From contig WTIY01000129.1 of the NCBI GenBank assembly GCA_011525065.1, positions 1 through 14,626 of the forward strand: a stretch of 14,626 nt of DNA, written 5' to 3'. The position numbers and the translations under genes are program-made. The DNA is from Flavobacteriales bacterium (GTDB lineage: Bacteria > Bacteroidota > Bacteroidia > Flavobacteriales > Flavobacteriaceae). Positions 7,226 to 14,602 of this stretch are shown here, piece by piece (positions within the stretch are counted from its first letter, which is position 1; each line of letters begins with the position of its first letter). The notes under the pieces were generated by a model that saw only the letters and a list, made by a program, of their open reading frames with translations, made no database searches and was not told the DNA's origin.

Positions 7226-7962
7226 CAGCTGAGTAATAAAGTGGTAATGACGTAATTGGCCAAAATGATGATCACACTGGTCCATACAAAAGAATACGTA
7301 CTGGCCTTGCCGACCTCCAAAGCCCCGCCTTTCATATAATAGCCTTGAAAGGAAGGGACTGTAGCCAATATAAAGGCAAAGACCAATGTCTTGATAAAGG
7401 CATACGTCAAATGAAAGCTTACGAAATCACTTTGAACCCCTTCGATGAAGGCTGTTGAGGAGGTAAAGCCCCCGTATACCGAAGCCACCCAGCCTCCGAA
7501 AATGCCTAAAAACATGGACATGCCGATAATGAATGGGTAAAGAAGAAGGGCAATAATTTTAGGAAACACTAAGTAATTCAGTGAATTAATTCCCATAACC
7601 TCAAGGGCATCAATTTGTTCAGTGACGCGCATGGAGCCAATGCTTGAGGTAATGAAAGAGCCTATTTTTCCAGCCATGATGATGGAAATGAAGGTCGGCG
7701 CAAATTCCAAGATTACGGATTGGCGTGTGGCATAGCCTACTAACATTTCGGGAATGAGCGGACTATTGATGTTCAGGGCCGTTTGTATGGAAACCACCCC
7801 GCCAACGAAAAAGGAAATAAAAATAACAATCCCAAGAGAGTTAAGAATTAGCTCCTCAATTTCTTTAAAGATCAGTTCGCGCATGACACTGGGTTTTGTC
7901 GGTCGACTAAAAACCTGCCCCAGCATCAAGAAATAAGCACCGATCTCTTTGAAATACTTCAT
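7225..7962 (-). CDS. mlaE: MlaE-family ABC transporter permease
   Basis: This 245-residue inner-membrane permease of the MlaE/YrbE family pairs with the ATPase that starts in its stop codon. The family signature runs from about 97 to 126 (AGKIGSFITSSIGSMRVTEQ followed by IDALEVMGIN), preceded by GYATRQSVILEFAP. About five hydrophobic segments can be seen (roughly 42-62, 86-106, 130-160, 186-203, 222-243), plus an amphipathic N-terminal helix with MRELIFKEIEEL. In the known E. coli complex MlaE2F2 works with a hexamer of MlaD and with MlaB; neither is encoded here. In Bacteroidota the permease-ATPase pair often stands alone. The gene follows the alkaline phosphatase stop by about 40 bases, with only a weak terminator-like element between, so read-through expression is possible. 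Confidence 0.91.
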   Translation of the reverse strand: MKYFKEIGAYFLMLGQVFSRPTKPSVMRELIFKEIEELILNSLGIVIFISFFVGGVVSIQTALNINSPLIPEMLVGYATRQSVILEFAPTFISIIMAGKIGSFITSSIGSMRVTEQIDALEVMGINSLNYLVFPKIIALLLYPFIIGMSMFLGIFGGWVASVYGGFTSSTAFIEGVQSDFVSFHLTYAFIKTLVFAFILATVPSFQGYYMKGGALEVGKASTYSFVWTSVIIILANYVITTLLLS

Positions 7963-7976
7963 TGAGCTAAATTAAG

Positions 7977-7997
7977 AAAAAATGTGGCAGGACCGCC
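7977..7997 (-). terminator. Weak terminator-like element between alkaline phosphatase and mlaE
   Basis: On the minus strand GGCGGTCCTGCC (7997-7986) can form a short 3-4 bp stem and is followed by ACA and six T (7982-7977). The stem is too short to be convincing, but it sits 5 bases after the phosphatase stop. Partial termination is the most that can be claimed. Confidence 0.3.
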
Positions 7998-8002
7998 TTG
8001 AA

Positions 8003-9094
8003 CTAAAGGTCGAGCAAGGACTTAATTTTGTAAAAAATAGCCGTGTTTTCGTATACGCCACCGAATTGTTCAGCGCCTGGACCGTAGGCAAACACTGGAA
8101 TCCAATCTGCGTTGTGACGGGTACTGGAAAAAGTCGGGTTGATCTTGTCATAACTGTCATCGTCCGCAGAGAGCGAAAACCCGCCAGTAGCATGATCCCC
8201 GGTAACCACAATTAAGGTATTTTGATCCCTACGAGCGAAATTCAATAAAAAGCCCAGTGTATCGTCCAAATCGATAAGTTCTGAGAGCATGTATGGAAAA
8301 TCGTTGTCATGACCGCCCCAATCGACTTGAGAGGCCTCCAACATCATGAAGAAACCACGATCATTTTTGGTCAAGTGTTTTATGGCCAAATCTGCCGCCT
8401 CTTGCAAAAAGGGACCGCGACCCTCAGACATTTTAGGCATGTCTTCGGGGGCCAAAAGATAACCGACTTTTTCGGCCTCGGGATGTGGCCTTAAAATTGA
8501 ATCGATTTCAAAATTATTTTGAGAAAAAATGGGCATTAAATTGACTTGATCGGTTCGCTGATTAAAGTATTTCATACCTGGTCCAGCAAAAAAATTAATG
8601 GGAGCTTGAGGTAAAAATCCGGCTATGATTTCGTGATCGTTGCGGTCGTCATGGTGGGCGAAAAAGCAGGCTGGAGTAGCGTGAGTTATGGATGAAGTAG
8701 AAATGATGCCATTGGCTCCGCCTTTCTGGGCCATGTATTCCGTAATACTGGGTAGAGCCTGGCCATTAACATCGACCCCGATGGCCTTATTGTAGGTCTT
8801 TTGGCCACAGGCCATTGCCGTGCCTGCCGCCGCACTATCGGTGACCAAAGAGGTAGAGCTTACCTTACTCAATCCCACAACGGGAAAATCGTCGTAATAA
8901 ATGGGTCCTTCTTTGTAAAATTCTAAGGCTGAAATTTGATTGATTCCCGTACCATCCCCAATAACCAAAACGATGTTTTTTGGGGCCGCTGGTTTATTTT
9001 CATGTTCTGTAGCTGAACTTGGGGTCGATTGCTTGCACCCAGAAATCAGGACAAAACAGGCGATGAAAATAGGCGCTAAAAAGGTGATTTTCAT
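8003..9094 (-). CDS. phoA: Alkaline phosphatase, lipoprotein
   Basis: This 363-residue PhoA-superfamily metalloenzyme hydrolyses phosphomonoesters. The N-terminus is a lipoprotein signal peptide ending in the lipobox ISGC (Cys20), so the enzyme should be membrane-anchored outside the cytoplasm. All core ligands of E. coli PhoA have counterparts: Asp47 in VIGDGTG, Asp86-Ser87 nucleophile in VTDSAAAGTA, Thr140 in HATP, Glu253 in MLEASQVDWGGHDND, Asp258, His262, Asp300-His301 in GDHATGG, and His327. Two second-shell positions differ from E. coli: His138 replaces Asp153 and Trp259 replaces Lys328. From memory this His/Trp pair occurs in marine Vibrio alkaline phosphatase; it should be checked. 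The chain is shorter than E. coli PhoA. An excellent TAnnTTTG promoter lies directly upstream, giving a nearly leaderless start at 9094. No Pho box was identified, so phosphate control is assumed, not seen. Confidence 0.92.
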   Translation of the reverse strand: MKITFLAPIFIACFVLISGCKQSTPSSATEHENKPAAPKNIVLVIGDGTGINQISALEFYKEGPIYYDDFPVVGLSKVSSTSLVTDSAAAGTAMACGQKTYNKAIGVDVNGQALPSITEYMAQKGGANGIISTSSITHATPACFFAHHDDRNDHEIIAGFLPQAPINFFAGPGMKYFNQRTDQVNLMPIFSQNNFEIDSILRPHPEAEKVGYLLAPEDMPKMSEGRGPFLQEAADLAIKHLTKNDRGFFMMLEASQVDWGGHDNDFPYMLSELIDLDDTLGFLLNFARRDQNTLIVVTGDHATGGFSLSADDDSYDKINPTFSSTRHNADWIPVFAYGPGAEQFGGVYENTAIFYKIKSLLDL

Positions 9095-9098
9095 GACA

Positions 9099-9128
9099 CA
9101 AAGGTAATTTAAGCAGGAGAGATTTCAA
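9099..9128 (-). promoter_or_regulatory. Bacteroidota-type promoter for the alkaline phosphatase gene
   Basis: Read on the minus strand, TTG (9128-9126), 19 bases, then TACCTTTG (9106-9099) match the -33 TTG and -7 TAnnTTTG consensus with ideal spacing. A second TTTG at 9132-9129 fits at 23 bases. Only four bases separate the -7 element from the ATG at 9094, so the transcript would start at or next to the start codon. Confidence 0.7.
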
Positions 9129-9144
9129 TCAAAATAAGGCAGAG

Positions 9145-9981
9145 TTATCGATTATTTAACATCCCAGACCACAGTTGTTTTTTGATGAATTTTGCTGCAG
9201 GCGGTGATACCTTGATCTCCATTCGGTTTTTCCAGTAAGTGACCAGGCCAAAAAACAAAATTTTCGGTTGTTTGTGATGTCCGGCCAGTTTGGCTAGGGA
9301 TAAAAACGTCAAGATAAATCCATAGCCCATATGGGCAAAGGCCATTCCCTGATTTTTGAGGGTTCCAGCACTATAGGCTTGCCCAGTAGCCTTGAGGTGT
9401 TTGACCTTGAGATCAATTAAGGTTTGAACGCGCCATCCATGATATAGGCTGAGCCACTGATCGATACTGTCCCAACCTAAGCAAGGCAGCAATCCACCAA
9501 TTTCTTCAAAGCAACTGCTGCGGTATAACTTGATGGGCCCCCGGACCTTATCGGTTTTGGCTAAACCTTCATAAACCCACTGGTCATTTTTTTTGAGGTA
9601 CAAAAGACCTGAAGCCAAACCCAGTTTTGGGTCCTCTCGGAAGGCCTCCTTTAAGCGCTCAAAGTAATTGTCGGGCAAAATAATGTCTGCGTCAAACTTA
9701 CCGATGAGATCCATATCGGGTTCGATTTGGGCATGACCTCGGTAAAAGGCCTGAATCACTTTAGCACCTGGTTCATGTATATTGGGTTTTTGTGCGGGGA
9801 CCACTTGTATCCAGAGGTACTTCTTACACCATATATTCATGATGGCCAGGCTGTCGTCTGTTGATCCGTCGTCCACTAATATGAGCTGATCAGGGGGGTG
9901 GGTTTGGTTGACGAAGCTCTGAATGACCTGGTCCAAATGGGCGGCTTCATTGTAAACAGGCATGACCACAGCACAACGCAT
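9145..9981 (-). CDS. Family 2 glycosyltransferase
   Basis: This 278-residue protein has the GT-A fold of GT2 enzymes, which transfer a sugar from a nucleotide-sugar donor. The N-terminal motifs are MPVYNE (7-12) and LILVDDGSTDDS (33-44). The metal-binding DxD is Asp97-Ala-Asp99 in IGKFDADIILPDN. A late WDSIDQW (170-176) stands where the ED/QxxRW motif of processive and related GT2 enzymes lies. The C-terminal 60 residues hold one hydrophobic stretch (about 220-233) and a basic tail, suggesting peripheral attachment to the inner membrane. It starts six bases after the methyltransferase stop, so the two are likely co-expressed with the ketosynthase upstream. Donor and acceptor cannot be read from the sequence; a lipid, capsule or lipopolysaccharide acceptor is possible. 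Confidence 0.88.
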   Translation of the reverse strand: MRCAVVMPVYNEAAHLDQVIQSFVNQTHPPDQLILVDDGSTDDSLAIMNIWCKKYLWIQVVPAQKPNIHEPGAKVIQAFYRGHAQIEPDMDLIGKFDADIILPDNYFERLKEAFREDPKLGLASGLLYLKKNDQWVYEGLAKTDKVRGPIKLYRSSCFEEIGGLLPCLGWDSIDQWLSLYHGWRVQTLIDLKVKHLKATGQAYSAGTLKNQGMAFAHMGYGFILTFLSLAKLAGHHKQPKILFFGLVTYWKNRMEIKVSPPAAKFIKKQLWSGMLNNR

Positions 9982-9987
9982 GAGCAG

Positions 9988-10509
9988 TTATAATTTTTGA
10001 GCGTAAATTAATAGATATCTCGGCGTAAAAAGCCTTAACAGAGGTCGAATGCCAAGTTTCCTTGTAGGATTGGTGAACTGAACCTCATCGATAATGGACC
10101 ATCCAGTTTTTTCGAGAAGCCATCGCATTTGCCAGGCCTCAAATTCATGAAAATGTCGATCTCTTGGATCGGTCTTATGCCGATAGGCGGGCGCAAACCA
10201 AAGACGCAAGGGCACGGATAAAAATAATTTTGGGGCCTGGATTTCATTGAGTACACTGAATGGGTTTAGCAGGTGTTCCAAAATTTCAAAAGCCGTGACG
10301 GCATGAGTTGAGTGATCGCTGAGTCCCTTGCGATTGAAATCGAGATCTTCCCCTTGGGTGTTGGTCACTGAATAACCCATATCCCGCAGTCGCTGACTCA
10401 ATGGATTATCCACGCCTAGATCCAGAATCGTTTCTGATGAATCCAAATGTTTGGCCACAAATTCTTGGGTGATGCGGTAGCGCTTATGCGGAAAGTGCTT
10501 GGCGTACAT
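9988..10509 (-). CDS. Small class I SAM-dependent methyltransferase
   Basis: The preferred start is ATG 10509, which forms TAA-A-TG with the ketosynthase stop one base upstream; in-frame ATGs at 10539 and 10533 would overlap that gene by up to 29 bases. The product is 173 residues, short for the fold. Motif I is ILDLGVDNPLSQRL (28-41), a form that lacks the usual GxG glycines. The post-II acidic stretch is GEDLDF (53-58), motif IV/V resembles VTAFEILEHLLNPFSVLNE (71-89), and FHEFEAWQMRWLLEKTGW (120-137) is typical of class I enzymes annotated as methyltransferase type 11/12. Cofactor binding is therefore probable but not proven. The substrate is unknown. Close packing between a FabH-like ketosynthase and a GT2 enzyme suggests work on an acyl, glycolipid or surface-glycan product. 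Confidence 0.75.
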   Translation of the reverse strand: MYAKHFPHKRYRITQEFVAKHLDSSETILDLGVDNPLSQRLRDMGYSVTNTQGEDLDFNRKGLSDHSTHAVTAFEILEHLLNPFSVLNEIQAPKLFLSVPLRLWFAPAYRHKTDPRDRHFHEFEAWQMRWLLEKTGWSIIDEVQFTNPTRKLGIRPLLRLFTPRYLLIYAQKL

Positions 10510-10510
10510 T

Positions 10511-11578
10511 TTAAATTCGGTAAAGAATGGCATTGACATTCATTCCAGCCCCAACACTGGCAAACATGATTAAATCGCCCGTGGCTACCTCGTGACCTTT
10601 GAGTTCTCCTCGACGCACTAGGTCGTAAAGCGTGGGAACAGTAGCGACACTGGAATTGCCGAGTGTATTTATGGTTAGTGGCATGACGCCTTCTGGCGCA
10701 CTCATGTCGTAGAGTTTGTAGAAGCGCTTGATGATGGCTTCGTCCATCTTTTCGTTGGCTTGATGGATGAATACTTTTTTAAGATCATTGATGTCTTCAC
10801 CCGCCTCTTCCATGCATTGTTTCATGGCTTGGGGTACCTTAGTTATGGCAAACTCGTATATTTTACGCCCGTACATTTTGATGTAATTTCGCGCACTGGT
10901 TTCTTCTTGATTATAAGAAGGGCCAAAGTATATGAAATGAGCCTCTTCTAGAGCGTAAGTGGCTGAAAGATGGTGTAAAACGCCTTGATGGTCAGATTTT
11001 TCCTGAATGTCTTCGAGAATTGCCGCACCTGCGCCATCGCTGTAAATCATGGAATCGCGGTCATGGACATCGACCACTCTTGACAGGGCCTCTGCACCGA
11101 TAACCAGACATTTTTTTGCCATTTTGGCTTTCATAAAAGCATGGCATTGTATGCTGGCTTCGACCCATCCCGGACAACCAAAGAGGATGTCATAGGCCAC
11201 GCAGCGGGGGTTTTTAATTTTCAACAAGTGTTTTACACGGGAAGCCAAACTTGGAACGGTATCGCTTTGTTGATGTCCATGTGTGACATCCCCATAATTA
11301 TGTGCCACCACGATGTAGTCCAATTCTTCTGGGTCAATTCCAGCATCACTTATGGCACGTTCTGCCGCAACGGCGGCCACGTCCGAAGTGACTTGTTGGG
11401 GTTTTAAATAACGGCGCTCTGAAATTCCCGTTATGGCCTTAAATTTCCGAATGATGGTTGTAGTATTGTCCGACAACTCCTCTCCATCTTCACTAAAAAA
11501 TCGATGGTCTTCGAATTGATCATTGGCCGTTATATTGCTAGGAACATAACTCCCCGTTCCGGTGATGATAACACTCAT
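10511..11578 (-). CDS. FabH-like beta-ketoacyl-ACP synthase III family protein
   Basis: This 355-residue thiolase-fold condensing enzyme has the KAS III triad: Cys135 in DILFGCPGWVE, His272 in FIHQANEKMDE and Asn308 in TLGNSSVATVPTL. The C-terminal glycine-rich stretch FASVGAGMNVNA (339-350) is also typical. It is longer than E. coli FabH (317) by insertions, for example around 20-45, and the nucleophile motif FGCPGW differs from the AACAG form of housekeeping FabH. This matches a conserved Bacteroidota family usually annotated only as 3-oxoacyl-ACP synthase III. It may start fatty-acid synthesis with an unusual primer or make a specialised acyl product; I therefore give no fabH symbol. The methyltransferase gene begins one base after its stop. 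It lies 65 bases after gcvP. Confidence 0.85.
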   Translation of the reverse strand: MSVIITGTGSYVPSNITANDQFEDHRFFSEDGEELSDNTTTIIRKFKAITGISERRYLKPQQVTSDVAAVAAERAISDAGIDPEELDYIVVAHNYGDVTHGHQQSDTVPSLASRVKHLLKIKNPRCVAYDILFGCPGWVEASIQCHAFMKAKMAKKCLVIGAEALSRVVDVHDRDSMIYSDGAGAAILEDIQEKSDHQGVLHHLSATYALEEAHFIYFGPSYNQEETSARNYIKMYGRKIYEFAITKVPQAMKQCMEEAGEDINDLKKVFIHQANEKMDEAIIKRFYKLYDMSAPEGVMPLTINTLGNSSVATVPTLYDLVRRGELKGHEVATGDLIMFASVGAGMNVNAILYRI

Positions 11579-11593
11579 GAGCTAAATTTTTTT

Positions 11594-11616
11594 AAAGGTA
11601 CTGAAAAAGTACTTTT
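11594..11616. other. Imperfect hairpin in the gcvP-ketosynthase gap
   Basis: AAAGGTAC (11594-11601), a seven-base loop and GTACTTTT (11609-11616) form an 8-bp inverted repeat with one G-T pair. On the minus strand it is followed by an A/T tract without a proper T run, so it is not a typical terminator. It also contains TACCTTTA (11600-11593), one base from TAnnTTTG, so this region might hold the promoter of the ketosynthase cluster or an operator. Confidence 0.3.
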
Positions 11617-11643
11617 CTAACCCTATGGGTTCATTGCTGCGGA

Positions 11644-14484
11644 TCAAACGTAGGCCTCAATGGGGGTGCAGGTACAAATCAAGTTACGATCGCCGTAGGC
11701 ATCATCAACCCTGCGCACCGTGGGCCAGAATTTATTGTCCGATAAATACGCTAAAGGAAAGGCTGCTTCTCCACGAGAGTAGGGCATGTCCCATTGCTCA
11801 GCGGTAATCATGGCCAAGGTATGGGGGGCGTTTTTCAGTGGGTTGTTCAGATCATCCGCACTGGCCATATCAATCTCAGCACGAATAGCGATCATGGCCT
11901 CACAGAAGCGATCCAACTCTTCCTTACTCTCACTCTCAGTGGGCTCGACCATCACCGTTCCCGCAACGGGGAAAGATACTGTTGGCGCGTGAAAACCGTA
12001 ATCCATGAGTCTTTTCGCGATATCGGTAACTTCAATGCCATTTTCCTTGAATGGACGGCAATCTAAAATCATTTCGTGTGCCGCTCGACCCTGTTCTCCT
12101 GTGTATAGCGTGTCGTAAGCGCCCTTCAAACGTTCTTTGATGTAGTTGGCGTTTAAAATGGCCATTTCAGTAGCTCTCCTTAATCCGACCTCACCCAACA
12201 TACAGATATAGCCATAAGAAATGAGACAGGCCAAAGCACTTCCCCAAGGCGCTCCTGAAATTGCTGTAATGGCTTGGTCGCCACCCGTTGGAATGATTGG
12301 ATTCGATGGTAAAAACGGTGCCAATTGGGAGGCAACACAAATTGGCCCTACACCAGGCCCGCCACCACCGTGTGGGATGGCAAAAGTCTTGTGTAAGTTT
12401 AAATGACAGACATCTGCGCCTATGGCTCCTGGATGTGTTAAGGCCACTTGAGCATTCATGTTGGCCCCGTCCATATAAACTTGTCCGCCACATTGATGTA
12501 TGATGGACGTAATTTCTTTGATGGCACTTTCATAAACGCCATGAGTGGACGGGTAGGTTACCATCAATGCGGCAAGACGGTCTTTATGTGCCAATGCCTT
12601 TTCACGCAAATCTTCGACATCAATGTTGCCATCCTCACTCGCTTTGGTCACGACCACTTCCATGCCAGCCATGACGGCACTCGCTGGATTGGTTCCATGC
12701 GCCGAAGAGGGAATCAGACAGATGTTTCTGTGGTGGTCTCCTCTCGACTGATGATATGCGCGAATGACCATGAGTCCGGCGTACTCGCCTTGAGCCCCTG
12801 AGTTGGGCTGGAGGGAGGTAGCGGCAAAACCGGTGATTTCAGTGAGCTGTTGCGCTAACTTCTCTAGCATTTCCTGATAGCCCTGAGCCTGATCCAGAGG
12901 GACAAGAGGATGAAGCCCAGCCCAGTTCGGATCACTTAACGGCAACATTTCAGTGGCCGCATTGAGTTTCATCGTGCACGATCCCAGTGAAATCATGGAA
13001 TGGTTTAGGGCTAAATCTTTACGCTCCAGTCGTTTGATGTAGCGCATGAGTTCGGTCTCACTGTGATAGCGATTAAAGACTTCTTGACTTAAAAACTGGT
13101 CAGAACGTCTTTGATTTTTGCCAATTCCAAATTCGTCCAAACGCACTGACTGCATTGTTTCTTGATCATCGTTCAGCTCAAAGAGACTCAGGATCTGCTC
13201 AATATCTTTGGCGCTGGTGGTTTCATTAATTGAAATGCTGACTTGATGGGCAGTTGGATAATAAAAATTGATGTGCTGGGCCAATGCCAAGGGTTCAATT
13301 TTATTTCGGTCTACAGCAATGGTTATGGTGTCAAAAAAGTCGTTATGAATGAGTCGATAACCCTTTTGCACAAGGCCATCAGCCAGGGTCAGGGTGTTTT
13401 GGTGGACTTTATTGGCGATATATCGTAACCCTTCTGGTCCGTGATAAACGGCATACATACCTGCCATAACGGCTAAAAGAACTTGGGCAGTACAAATATT
13501 AGAGGTTGCTTTGTCTCTTTTTATGTGCTGCTCCCGCGTTTGCAAGGCCATTCTTAAGGCTGGATTATCGTCCATGTCTTTGGTCAATCCAATGATGCGT
13601 CCAGGAATGTTTCTTTTGAAGGCCTCTCGAGTTGAAAAATAACCTGCATGGGGTCCACCATAGCCCAATGGAATCCCAAATCTTTGGGAGGTGCCGACCA
13701 CAACGTCAGCGCCACATGATCCGGGGGACTGTAAGAGCACCAATGCCAAAAGATCTGCAGCAACGGCCACTTTTATTTCGGCGGCATGAGCCTGATCGAT
13801 GAAAGGTTTCAAATCACTAATCTGGCCCTCCTTGCCGGGGTACTGAAGCAAGGCACCAAAAAAATCTGAACCAAATTCGAACTCTTCTGCAGGCCCAAGC
13901 TGGAGTTTGATGCCCAATGGAGTCGCCCTTGTTTCCAGCAGCGACAGAGTTTGCGGCAGAACTTGATCGCTCACAAAGAACGCTTTGACATCATTCTTTT
14001 TTTGGTCTCTTGATCTTACGGCAAACAGTAAGGTCATGGCCTCGGCTGCGGCAGTCGATTCATCCAATAGTGAAGCATTGGCCAGTTCCATGCCAGTGAG
14101 TTCACAGATTAGGGTTTGATAATTCAAAAGCGCTTCCAGTCTTCCCTGAGCTATTTCCGCTTGATAGGGGGTGTAAGCGGTATACCACCCGGGGTTTTCC
14201 AGGATATTCCGTTTAATGACTGATGGGGTATGACTGTTGTGATAACCCAGTCCAATATAGGTTTTGAACGTTTTATTCTTTGCTCCGAGCGCTTGAATGT
14301 GACTTAGAAATTCGTGCTCGCTCATGGCTGGGGCTAAATTCAAGCGTTCTTTCAAAAGGATGTCCTTGGGAACGGTCTCTTCAATAAGTTGCTGAACAGA
14401 ATCCGCACCTATAATTTTTAACATCGCTTGGACGTCTCCCTCACGTGGTCCAATATGACGATTTGCAAAAGAATCTGTATTCAT
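11644..14484 (-). CDS. gcvP: Glycine dehydrogenase (decarboxylating), P-protein of the glycine cleavage system
   Basis: This full-length 946-residue P-protein has the N and C halves fused in one chain, as in Proteobacteria and eukaryotes. It decarboxylates glycine on PLP and passes the aminomethyl group to lipoyl-GcvH. The N-terminus has the family start FANRHIGP (6-13). The C-terminal half carries ISLGSCTMKLN (498-508), IPSSAHGTNPASA (591-603), the PLP-binding Lys699 in NLHKTF and the following glycine-rich loop IPHGGGGPGVGP (703-714). PRxDDAYGDRNL-like residues near the end complete the domain. GcvT and GcvH are not adjacent. The ATG at 14484 is supported by an AGGGG tract about 7 bases upstream and by TAATTTTG (14514-14507) as a -7 element. 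It is the first gene of the leftward group visible here. Confidence 0.97.
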   Translation of the reverse strand: MNTDSFANRHIGPREGDVQAMLKIIGADSVQQLIEETVPKDILLKERLNLAPAMSEHEFLSHIQALGAKNKTFKTYIGLGYHNSHTPSVIKRNILENPGWYTAYTPYQAEIAQGRLEALLNYQTLICELTGMELANASLLDESTAAAEAMTLLFAVRSRDQKKNDVKAFFVSDQVLPQTLSLLETRATPLGIKLQLGPAEEFEFGSDFFGALLQYPGKEGQISDLKPFIDQAHAAEIKVAVAADLLALVLLQSPGSCGADVVVGTSQRFGIPLGYGGPHAGYFSTREAFKRNIPGRIIGLTKDMDDNPALRMALQTREQHIKRDKATSNICTAQVLLAVMAGMYAVYHGPEGLRYIANKVHQNTLTLADGLVQKGYRLIHNDFFDTITIAVDRNKIEPLALAQHINFYYPTAHQVSISINETTSAKDIEQILSLFELNDDQETMQSVRLDEFGIGKNQRRSDQFLSQEVFNRYHSETELMRYIKRLERKDLALNHSMISLGSCTMKLNAATEMLPLSDPNWAGLHPLVPLDQAQGYQEMLEKLAQQLTEITGFAATSLQPNSGAQGEYAGLMVIRAYHQSRGDHHRNICLIPSSAHGTNPASAVMAGMEVVVTKASEDGNIDVEDLREKALAHKDRLAALMVTYPSTHGVYESAIKEITSIIHQCGGQVYMDGANMNAQVALTHPGAIGADVCHLNLHKTFAIPHGGGGPGVGPICVASQLAPFLPSNPIIPTGGDQAITAISGAPWGSALACLISYGYICMLGEVGLRRATEMAILNANYIKERLKGAYDTLYTGEQGRAAHEMILDCRPFKENGIEVTDIAKRLMDYGFHAPTVSFPVAGTVMVEPTESESKEELDRFCEAMIAIRAEIDMASADDLNNPLKNAPHTLAMITAEQWDMPYSRGEAAFPLAYLSDNKFWPTVRRVDDAYGDRNLICTCTPIEAYV

Positions 14485-14506
14485 AAAGCGCCCCTAATTT
14501 TTTGGT

Positions 14507-14514
14507 CAAAATTA
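14507..14514 (-). promoter_or_regulatory. Putative -7 element of the gcvP promoter
   Basis: On the minus strand TAATTTTG (14514-14507) matches TAnnTTTG exactly, 22 bases upstream of the gcvP ATG. No TTG sits at the expected -33 position, which is T-rich and overlaps the left arm of an inverted repeat. An AGGGG tract near 14491-14495 may serve as a ribosome binding site, which is uncommon in this phylum. Confidence 0.55.
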
Positions 14515-14526
14515 TGAAATTTTGTT

Positions 14527-14572
14527 GTTAAAAAATTGATCTTCACAGTCACTTTCCTTACTATTTTTTAAC
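14527..14572. repeat. Perfect 10-bp inverted repeat upstream of gcvP
   Basis: GTTAAAAAAT (14527-14536) is the exact reverse complement of ATTTTTTAAC (14563-14572), with a 26-base spacer. The left arm overlaps the expected -33 region of gcvP and the right arm lies about 30 bases further upstream. It may be an operator for a dimeric regulator. A/T-rich composition makes chance a real alternative. Confidence 0.45.
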
Positions 14573-14602
14573 TGTTTTACTCACTTACTAACATTTATCT
14601 AT

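Noticed and set aside
7226..7285. Longer MlaF starting at 7285
   Set aside because: The extra 20 residues are an out-of-frame read of the permease C-terminus; the ATG at 7225 sharing a base with the permease stop gives the normal family N-terminus.
9095..9144. Pho box upstream of the alkaline phosphatase
   Set aside because: No repeated heptamer pattern of a PhoB site is visible in the 50-base gap, although Bacteroidota sites may differ.
9145..11578. Aryl polyene, flexirubin or dialkylresorcinol gene cluster
   Set aside because: There is only one ketosynthase and no partner such as DarA, a chain-length factor, a dedicated acyl carrier protein or an ammonia lyase in the window.
14485..14602. 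Possible glycine riboswitch upstream of gcvP
   Set aside because: The leader between the putative promoter and the ATG is only about 20 bases, and no conserved glycine-aptamer core is present.
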